Shown piece after piece: positions 55,901-64,000 of a stretch of 64,000 nucleotides of DNA. The first letter of the stretch is position 1. Every line of letters starts with the position of its first letter. The notes below the pieces were generated by a model. The model saw only the letters and a program-made list of their open reading frames with translations, searched no databases and was not told where the DNA came from. A program made the position numbers and the translations under genes. Origin of the DNA: Bryopsis sp. KO-2023 (lineage: Eukaryota; Chlorophyta; Ulvophyceae; Bryopsidales; Bryopsidaceae); the NCBI GenBank assembly GCA_030272585.1, contig BSYQ01000002.1:1426001-1490000 (forward strand), in the 5' to 3' direction.

Positions 55901-58830
55901 AAGACGTCTTTTGATGAGTAGTTAACCATAATGCTCTTGGAAAAATACATATGCACATGCTTTTTTTTCGGGGAAAGGGGATAGGATATGGTCGCGATAA
56001 TAATTCTTCAACGCAAAATGGCCACAAAAGGGGTCTTGCGTATAAAATAGTAGCTTCTCTATCAGAAAAGTAGGGAAGAAGACCGGCTGAGTTGCTTTCA
56101 AGCAAACTTAGTCAGCAACCCTAATCTCATGGATCTAAAAAAGAAAATTACAAGACTTGGCAAGTATTTTCTCAAGAAGTGACGCATGTTTAAACCCATT
56201 AGTCTATATTTACATATGGAGCAATTTGAGGCTTGGCTAAGAGAAAATGTACCCCTACAGTGGAGCAAAATTGAAGCAAAAGCTATGAAGGAATGCTCAT
56301 GGAGCAACGAAGTGAGGTGGGATGTTAGTTGAAGATAATGAGCATTTAGAGAAAAGAACCATCACAATATCGATAATAAAGTTATATAAGACCACGAATC
56401 CCCATTTCACATGCCAATATTTTTGTCATTGACGTCTTCCCATTTCCGGCATATGTTGGCATCAAACCCCTTCGTCGTGGGATCACTTCAAGGTGTTGGA
56501 CCTTGAGCAAAAATTCTTACTAGTAGAAATATGTCCTACCCTGCAACCCCTTTTTGCTCTCGAGACAAAGAATGGGAATTTTACCTATCATATAGTACAA
56601 CTTCATAAGTCGTGGAATTCCTAAGAGCAGATCGATCATATAGAACGACATTCGACTAGACTATAAGGCCTCAAGGCCCCAAGGCCTAACGATTGAACAA
56701 TACACGAACCGTCTAATACCGGTACCGTATCAACCTGATATTCGAAACCACATATGACAACTTGGAACTTCCAATCGATAATATCCTAGGAAGATGACGC
56801 TTTGGCAGATGATTTTGTTATCCGTTCGCTTAGTCTGACGAGTACAGTGTACACCAAAAAAGAAATGATCCCGAGTTTGAGGTAGTACGGCTTGTTTTTT
56901 CCACAGGGTTACTAAGAGTGTGATATAATACAAGAAGTTGCAATATCCTATCAAAGAGGAACGACAGTTCAGTCATTGCAGTTATGGTAACGATCGAGGA
57001 ATATATATTCGTCTCAATTGTTCTAGATATCTTCTTGTGAGGGGAGTTGTTTATGCATTGAAAAATATGTACAAAGAGACAGGGTAAATGTTCTTCACTT
57101 AAATGTATCCTGTAATCTATATGAAGCATCTCCTTGTCAACCATAAGATAAAATAAAAAAGGGTCCAGCCATTCCGTGTGTTGAACAAGATGCTCGAATT
57201 AAGGTAAGGATATCCTTAGGAACGTCAAATTTGAAAACATGGCTGAATGCATTTACATTGATGCAAGATCAATTTTATATAATTGAATTAGAACCTACCG
57301 ATCATAGTTTTCCGCGCACTTCCTATGAAGGTGTCCTTACATAATTATGTCGAATTCCTTACGTAACCCTTCAGTTAGCAACAGGATATCGAAAAGCCTC
57401 CCCCACTATTTATCCGATCGATGGAGCGATTGATATTATCTTAGTATAGTTCCTTCGTCACCCGAGGAGATTGTCTCGAGGTCGTGATAAGACATCGTAT
57501 CAGAAGCAACGATGAGTGGCTCGACCTAAAAACAACGATGATTGATCGATGTTGTATGCAAATAAGGCGGTGTTCCCAGGATAAAGCATCACAGCGGTGA
57601 TGATAGTATGATAGGAAGTGACTTTAGTCCTAACAATTGTTACCCTTCCTCCAATTACGATAACATAAGCCTTATTGTCATCAAACATTCTCAAGGGAGG
57701 GGCTTAAGCGATCCCCGCATGATGGACACCCTAGGCCATTTCGAGTCCGCGTTGAGATACCTTATTGTTGCTATGGTACTTTATTGGTGCACCCCATCCT
57801 GGAAGACGTGCGTCGAGGGAGTACAACGGCTAGCAAGATGAGACGGATGCCGGACTCGGTGTTGGGGATGAGAAGCAGGGCAATCAAGCCCGATATGCTA
57901 GTATCCGACTATTAGCAACCGCCTTTTTTTTTATAGAGCTCTAGACCAATCAATCTCAATGAATATATACAGAAAATAAGTTACTAACGAACATATAAAT
58001 AATCTATTAATAGCCTAGAGAACGGTACTAGACCTTTCACGAAGAAGCCAAGTCTGCAAGACAAGTACTTGAGATGATAGTTGATATCACGATTTCTATC
58101 TCACACAGAGCCTCCCCCCCCCTTTCCACCCCCGGGGGGAGAATAAATAGAATCTTATGAGTATATTGAAATGGTGTGTAACAAACCAACCGAAAATAGC
58201 AAGAACACACCGAGCTAGTGGTTGACTTGCTATTTTAGGTACGAGAATATCTTTCAAGCGACATTTCAGATGCACCCCCCCCCCTTACATTGACTCTCCC
58301 CAAACATAGAGACAAGAAAGAACGATCAGTTTGACACATGGGGATAGACGAAGAAACATAGTTGTACCTTTTTTTTGAGCCGGACTTAATTTTTGCCAAT
58401 CGGAAAGGTGGCGAAGCTTTTATTTCTTTCCAAAGTAAACGACAATGTTCCTTTTCGTATAGGACCTTAGTTGCGACGGCCATCTAAGCTTGTCAAAAAG
58501 CCATCATATTTTTCCGGATGGGGGAATATCACTCATCTTGTAAGATAGAGGGTGCGACTAAACTAACAACGTGATTTCGATTAAAGCAGTTGAAAGAACT
58601 TGAGCCACATGTGTAACGCAACTACGTTTTCAATGTTTTAATTTTGGACACTTTTTTACTTTTGGGGTCACTCCCCCTTCCCTCGCCTTTGAGAAAAGAA
58701 AAAGAAACAATAAAAAATACGGAAGAAAAGTCTATAGGACTTTCTCACTTTTTTTTCGGACCGTTTCTAAGAGCATCTTCACCGGTGTTCGAAATCTTAG
58801 TTGAACTCATGCACGCTTGCACGTTGCGAC
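53000..58830. other. No gene recognised in about 5.8 kb
   Basis: AT-rich. Frames up to 104 codons (56830-57144 minus) show no motif. No repeats or RNA genes could be supported. Confidence 0.4.
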
Positions 58831-58834
58831 TATC

Positions 58835-58945
58835 GTTACTAATTTGTCGCCCACTTGAGCAATCTCGATACTAATTCGTCGCAAATTTATGCAATTTTGA
58901 TACTAATTTGTCGCTTGTTTGCGTAATTTTGACTCTAAATTTTCG
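58835..58945. repeat. 32-bp tandem repeat, 3.5 copies
   Basis: Units start at 58835, 58867, 58899 and 58931, and share GATACTAATTTGTCGC and GCAATTTT-like words with drift. Confidence 0.8.
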
Positions 58946-59044
58946 AGTTGTGAACGTGAGACTGACCTCATTTCGGGAAAGGGGGGTTTTGAATTCATAT
59001 TTCTACACCGTAAGAAGTACGACACCTGTTCCAACTAGATTCCC

Positions 59045-59105
59045 TTGAGATACCAGAAGCCAGAGTCTTAACTGTAGAGCAACTACCCAATTGAATGACC
59101 CCCTT
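59045..59105 (-). ncRNA. Degenerate tRNA-like sequence
   Basis: The minus strand contains CAATTGGGTAGTTGCTC and ACAGTTAAGACTCTGG, reminiscent of D and anticodon arms of a tRNA, but the B box is missing. Weak, recorded for completeness. Confidence 0.2.
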
Positions 59106-59115
59106 TCAATAGGGG

Positions 59116-59279
59116 TCAAAATGAGGTCAACCTCACAATCTCAGCTCAAAAAGTACAAAGCGACTTCGAGCATCTCCACCGGTGGTCAAGTTAAACGATG
59201 AATATCGACCACCGATGGAAATGCTCGAAGTCACTTTGTAATTTTTGAGCTGAGATTGTGAGGTTGACCTCATTTTGAG
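59116..59279. mobile_element. Small foldback (MITE-like) hairpin
   Basis: Arms 59116-59190 and 59205-59279 are inverted copies with few mismatches (TCAAAATGAGGTCAACCTCA and its inverse). The loop side carries GAGCATCTCCACCGGTGGTC. A related GAGCATCTTCACCGGTG occurs at 58771. No coding capacity and no clear target duplication. Confidence 0.65.
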
Positions 59280-60840
59280 CTTCAGCAACCCATTTCTTTT
59301 CGGAAATTGTTATATATAAATATATATATTTGATTCTACTTTTTTTTCCCCTTTTTTTTAATCTCCGCTGATTTTTTAAATTACCTTCTGACTTCTTTTT
59401 TTTTCCCCGAGTTGGCTGAATATAATGCGCATTCTGAAGACCTGTAGAAAAATAAAATAAAAATAAAAACCAAAACAGATATTTTGCAAAAGTATGTGCA
59501 CCTGTTTTTTTTTTTTGTTTTTTTTTTGGCCTTTCCTGGACAGAATAAGAGAAAAAAAAGAAAAAAGGAGAAGAAAAAAACAGGTTGTTCCCAGCAATGG
59601 ATACCGTAATTTTTTTTGAAAAACAGAAAAGAAAGGAGAAAAAAAAAAACAGGTTGTGCTCAACAAAGGATGACATATCTCCCAAAGAAAAGAAAAAAAA
59701 ATCGATTCAAAATAAAATACATTTTCATAAGATTACCGCAGATTTTCATGGGCAGTGCTTTTTTCCCCTTTTTTTTCCCGACTGAAGCTCCATTTCCTAT
59801 AAAAGGATGAAAATAAAAAACAGAAGGGAAAAAAAAATCAGCGAACAGGTAATAAATGTATACTACTTATCGAATAAACAATTTAATTCTGATTATGATC
59901 GGAATCGAAAATAAGAAAACTGGAAATAAGAAAAACTGGCCAATTTGCATTGCCGAGTTTTTTTATTGTTTTTTTTTTCGGAAATTAATAGTTCAGGAAA
60001 AAAAAAAATGGAAGATTTTTTTGTTTTTTTTTCAAACGCACTCTGAAAAATATGAATGGGAAGAGAATAAAGGATAGAAAAAAAAAGTTACTAGTACCAT
60101 ATATGACATGAGATTTTTTCTTTTTTTTTAACTTCATGCCAGATTTTTGGAGCTAAAAGAAAAAAACTGATTCCAAAATGAAATAAACTAAACTTGCCTT
60201 TCATCCAGATTTTTCTTCATCCTTTTTTTCTGCCTGAAAAAAAAATGGAAAAAATTAATCACAAGACTGTGGTGAGTTCTTTTTTTTCTACAGTGGATTT
60301 GAACACAAGTGGTTTACAGTATTTTTTGTTTTTTTTTAATTCCTGTTTTTAAGGGAAAAAACGGAAATAAAAGAAATAAAAAACCTACCCCCTTTGCTTT
60401 TCCCTTTTCTGATAGGAAAAAAAGGGGGGCAGGCATAGTTCGTCATCTTTCGATCACCGCGACATCCTCTTTTCTTCCCTCCACCTGAAAAAAAAAAAAA
60501 AGAAACTGGAAAAGCGAACGAGGAACAGGAAAACGGCCAAACAAAAGGGAAGAAGGGAAAGAAAAACGACGGAGCAATCTTTTTCATTTTTATTTCGTCC
60601 GTTTGGAGATCCAATCGGCCTACCCTGTTTCTCTTTTCGCGGCTTTCTTTCCCTTATACTTCCGAGATGCGCTCCCTTTTGCCCGGCGCGGAGGATGCGT
60701 TCAGTCTTCGATTCGGCGCGCATCTGATTCCCTTTCCCTCCCTTCCCAGGCGCAAAAAAAGAAAACCTCGTTTTTCTTTATTTAAAAAAAAAACAGACTG
60801 AGAAAACTGCCTGCTGTCGGAAAACTCGAAAAGAGCGCGC
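59280..60840. repeat. A/T homopolymer mosaic
   Basis: Dense runs of 7-12 A or T alternate through about 1.5 kb. A roughly 67-bp unit with AAAACAGGTTGT occurs twice (59577, 59650). Lys- and Phe-rich frames here follow composition and are not genes. Confidence 0.6.
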
Positions 60841-61639
60841 AGGGGGGGAGGGGCGAAGGTCGTCCTGATATGCGCTTACGTAATAGAGCTATTTTGAACC
60901 TTCCAGAAAAATATACGTCACATTTTCAAGGAGTGACTCGCCACGCATTTCTCATTTTCCATCCCCAGGTGCAAAAAAAGGAAAGGCAGCGGACGACCTG
61001 CCAGTCAGTCAGACGTCGCGACGAGAAGGAGGGGAGAAGAAAAACGAAACGCACCGTTCCACCAACCCAACCGCTCGACCCCCACGACGCCGGTTCAAAA
61101 CCGGTTCAGACCGGGGAAGCTGCCTCTCCTTACACAGCTCCACAGCTCAGCGCGCGCCGCCAAATCCTTTTTTTGGCCACCAGTGGGCATAGGCGCAACC
61201 AGGATTTGGGGGGAGGGGGGTTCGAAATATTTGGTTTGGGGGGGGTGACCAGGCCTGTGGCGCTATGATCAATTTGCGTTGGCTTCGTTGACCAGAGACT
61301 CCGTGAGGGAGGACAAAAGTGAGTACGTCTGGTCTCTTCTTGTGGTTTTTTTCTAATCGCTCATTTCACCGCCTCGTCGGGCAAGGCCTTGTCGATTCTT
61401 CCTGGAGTGGCGCAAGACACGTGGGGCTAACGCGTCTCGGGGATGCTTTTACTCACTTGTCCCTAAGCATCAAGCTTTTTTCCTTGAAAGAAGTTTCCCA
61501 ACATGTTTTTTCGAGTCGTGTGGTGGACTACTGAAAGGGTGGTTTAAACCCTGCAAGAAATTTTCTGCAGGGGATGCACGAACAGCGTCGCGCTGCGGAT
61601 GCTCAGTTGAGCATCCCGAGGGGAGTGTCCGAATTCTCT
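60841..61639. other. No gene recognised; G-rich patch
   Basis: GC rises sharply. A 132-codon frame (60870-61268) is basic but shows no motif. A G-rich stretch at 61209-61247 includes runs of 6, 6 and 8 G. Confidence 0.4.
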
Positions 61640-61871
61640 TCTCTTGAGTGACGGACTCAGAGAAGCGTACATACCACCGTAAGTGTTCAAACCCTTTTCT
61701 GCTGCTGCGAATGTTGTTGCATTGCTGGCTAAATTCCACAGCCCCCCCTTTTTTATCAACTTCTTTCCAATACCACAGGTACTGCAACAGAGCGTTCTCC
61801 GCGCTACAAAGAGACAAAAAGTCGGCAAAAAAGCACGAGGAGAAGAAGCTCGTTATCCCAGCGAGTGATTC
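61640..61871 (-). repeat. Inverted duplication with open frames, copy 1
   Basis: About 82 percent identical to the plus strand at 62515-62745. It lies inside a 221-codon minus frame (61470-62135, first ATG at 62069) that reads AENALLQYLWYWKEVDKKGG and QQCNNIRSSRKGFEHLRWYV. A second frame is also open over the same DNA. Which frame was coding is unclear, and the family is not recognised. Confidence 0.6.
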
Positions 61872-62514
61872 ACCCCCCCTCCTCCCACAGTGGCTCCTCT
61901 CAACCCTTCCTACGACGCTCCATCCAAGCCGCACCCACCCGCCGCCACCACAGCTCCAGGATGTTGACACCCCCACTACATACCCCCAACCCTTTTGGCT
62001 ACCGCCCCTGAAGCTCCCCTCACGCCCCCACTTCCGCTTGTACGACATCCGCCGCCCCTGGAGCTCCATCAGCCATCCCACGTGATCCCAACCACTTCTT
62101 GACCATCTCTGGAGAGCTTCCCTACCGACAACCAATATTGCACCAAGATCCGAGCACCACTTCTCCCCTAATCGGATTCCGTACTTCGGTGTGGGGGGCG
62201 AAAAACTTGGCCTTCCAAAACCTGGCAGCCCACCTCAGGAGCTGAGCTTTTCGAAATTTCCAAATTTCGATGAATTCATCGAAAAAAAGGTATGATAACA
62301 GTTCCATATACACTGCGAAAGCTTCTTCTTTTGCGCCGAGACTTGTCTAGTAACCTGAGCGAGCATAACGACTGATGTTTTCCTATGTGCGCTTCTCCCT
62401 TCTCAAAACATCGGCGCTTCATACATCTCCGCCGGAGTTTCAAGGTCTACCCCAGCCCTGGCGAGGTCGAAGCATGGTTGTCAATGGAGCCACCACGACC
62501 CCCTCACTCCAATA

Positions 62515-62745
62515 ACTCAGTCGCTGGGACAATGAGCTTCTCCTCCTCACGCTTTTTTGCCAAATTTTGATCTCTTTGTAGCGCTGAGAACACTTTATTT
62601 CGGTACCTGTGGTAGTGGAAAAAAACTGATTAAAAAGGGGAGGCTTTGGAATCCAGCCAGCAATGCAACAACATTCGCAGCAGCAGAAAAAGATTTGAAC
62701 ACTTACGGTGGTATGTGCGCTTCTTCGAGTCTGTCACTCACTGGA
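62515..62745 (+). repeat. Inverted duplication with open frames, copy 2
   Basis: Partner of 61640-61871. In the frame matching the long ORF of copy 1 it has three or more stops. In the other frame it stays open (KKLIKKGRLWNPASNATTF). The two copies are separated by about 640 bp of unique DNA. Confidence 0.6.
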
Positions 62746-62925
62746 ACGATCATCTCGGGATGCTTGCGCAAGCGTTTTTGGAAAAGGATCCTTATCCTGC
62801 CTTCGTCTAGCTAAAATGCCAGCACCTGCTCTTGGACCCCCCACACCCCACCACGAAAGCTGCATCCGGAATTCTATTCATACATCGCGCTTTTTTTAGG
62901 TATATATTCCGAATGGATGGGGTTT

Positions 62926-62949
62926 ATGGGAAACTGATCAGTTTCCCAT
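62926..62949. repeat. 24-bp perfect palindrome
   Basis: ATGGGAAACTGA followed directly by its inverse, centred on TGATCA. No role can be assigned. Confidence 0.85.
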
Positions 62950-63232
62950 GATTGAGAATGCGATTTATAACGTTTATAGGCGCTGGGATGCTGGGTTTTT
63001 AGAGGTTGTCACTGTAACTTCAAAGGGATTTTTGCAGAGTCTTAGGCTTCTTTGGCGCTCGTTCATCCTCTTATCACTGGGTGCATGTCGTTCATGTTGG
63101 CTGGCATTTCGTCCAGCATTATTCCACTGAATGTGCTGAAAACTTGACCGTTTGGCCTTCCGTACAGTACTTTCAATCTAAAAAAGAGGTATTACAGATC
63201 CAGGAAACAAACGCTGCACGTTTACACCCTTC
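62950..63232. other. No recognisable feature
   Basis: Short frames only. Confidence 0.4.
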
Positions 63233-63304
63233 ACACCCGGCGGGACTCGAACCCGCAACCCCCAGATTAGAAGCCTGGTGCGCTATCCATTGCGCCACGG
63301 GTGC
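63233..63304 (-). tRNA. tRNA-Arg (anticodon UCU)
   Basis: 72 nt that fold into a standard cloverleaf. The acceptor is GCACCCG/CGGGTGT (one G-U). The D stem GCGC pairs with GCGC, and the anticodon stem CCAGG with TCTGG. The 7-base loop CTTCTAA gives anticodon TCT. The T arm is GCGGG-TTCGAGT-CCCGC. The A box (TGGCGCAATGG) and B box (GGTTCGAGTCC) match the Pol III consensus. There is no intron and no encoded CCA. It reads AGA codons. This is the one unambiguous host gene in the window. Confidence 0.96.
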
Positions 63305-64000
63305 TCACGAGTAACGGTTTCCCGCAAGGATAGAAGCGACGGCAAGAAGAAGAATGAACGTAAAAAAAAAAAAAAATCCCCAGAGTTGGTTTTCAAATGC
63401 AAAACGGTTCACACACAACAGGCCATTGAGAAGCTTCGATCCTCCTGTCCGACATTTCCAAAACCGAATAAAAAGAGAACCACCCCACGAGCGATTGTTG
63501 TTGACGATCCCCAGTTCTGGCTTTGGGTTCCTTAACCCCCACGACACAGTCTCAGTGACAACAACACGGGGAAGCTATCAAACAGAACGAGCATAATTGC
63601 TCCTTCCAAAAGTGAATCGTTTGGTTTATCTACTATGGCCTGGCGTGTTTTGCGTTTCTGTGGGTTGCAATCGTCTCAATATTGAGAGAAATAATATATT
63701 ATATTATTTCATAGAGGCCTGTATCCAGCATTGTGGAAACCTGTTCAGTAAAAAATGCGGATGGAGTTTTGCAGTGTGGGTATTCATCTTTAGGGAAAAG
63801 TGTCAGGCAAGTCACCCCACGGTCGTTTCTCTCCAAAAACAGAACTAATTTACAATTGTCAACATTTCTATGGATGGTTTGGTTGTAACATCGTTTTCAA
63901 GATGTAGATGTACAGAACCAGAATCAGTACAGAACTCTACCAGCTACACACCCCCTTTCCCTCAAGATCAAACCAAACCTGTGGCTCACAGGTATCCTAA
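63305..64000. other. No recognisable feature
   Basis: Overlapping frames of about 80 codons on both strands without motif. Confidence 0.4.

Noticed and set aside
59191..60077. Lys- or Phe-rich ORFs up to 164 codons
   Set aside because: They follow A and T homopolymer runs on both strands and lack any domain.
1..64000. CRISPR arrays, bacterial operons, rRNA genes
   Set aside because: None seen. The tandem repeats lack CRISPR repeat-spacer structure and the window is eukaryotic.

Overview
This is a stretch of eukaryotic nuclear DNA. The evidence is LTR, LINE, hAT, pogo and mariner-type mobile elements, spliceosomal-looking acceptor sites, a nuclear-type tRNA-Arg, no operons, and very low gene density. 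I cannot name the lineage from sequence alone. Almost everything that can be identified is a transposable element or a relic of one. Host genes are limited to one clear tRNA and one plausible exon of a 4CXXC_R1-type zinc-finger gene.

Layout, left to right. A decayed LINE reverse transcriptase lies at the left edge (214-582). From 2616 to 11852 there is a 9.2-kb LTR element with about 649-bp LTRs, a 5-bp target duplication, a primer-binding site and a polypurine tract. It has no recognisable gag or pol, so it looks like a large non-autonomous retrotransposon (LARD type). From 13402 to 16705 there is a nested structure. An outer foldback element with hAT-like ends carries two near-identical inverted arms, each with tRNA-like A and B boxes. 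A complete pogo/Tigger transposon (13709-16060) sits in one arm and has an intact transposase gene. A mariner-like foldback lies at 20937-21808, several tRNA-like modules at 17.95-24.0 kb, the zinc-finger ORF at 25.8-26.5 kb and a broken hAT transposase at 30.0-30.6 kb. A broken Ty3/gypsy pol is at 37.0-39.25 kb, followed by a patchwork of diverged dispersed repeats (39.2-41.1 kb).

From 46740 to 52384 on the minus strand lies an apparently intact Ty3/gypsy retrotransposon. Its two 262-bp LTRs are identical and flanked by a 5-bp duplication. It has a Gag-protease ORF and an RT-RNase H-integrase ORF. The two ORFs are joined by a predicted -1 frameshift: an A7 slippery heptamer in the gag register, 5 nt upstream of a sequence that fits an H-type pseudoknot. 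Its primer-binding site shares all 12 of its core bases with that of the 9.2-kb element. The two elements may therefore use the same tRNA primer, but their LTRs are unrelated.

The right end holds an older gypsy RT scrap (52.8-53.0 kb), a 32-bp tandem repeat, a small foldback (59.1-59.3 kb) and 1.5 kb of A/T homopolymer mosaic. An inverted duplication with open reading frames (61.6/62.6 kb) and a canonical tRNA-Arg(UCU) at 63233-63304 follow. Long stretches between these are AT-rich and I recognise nothing in them.
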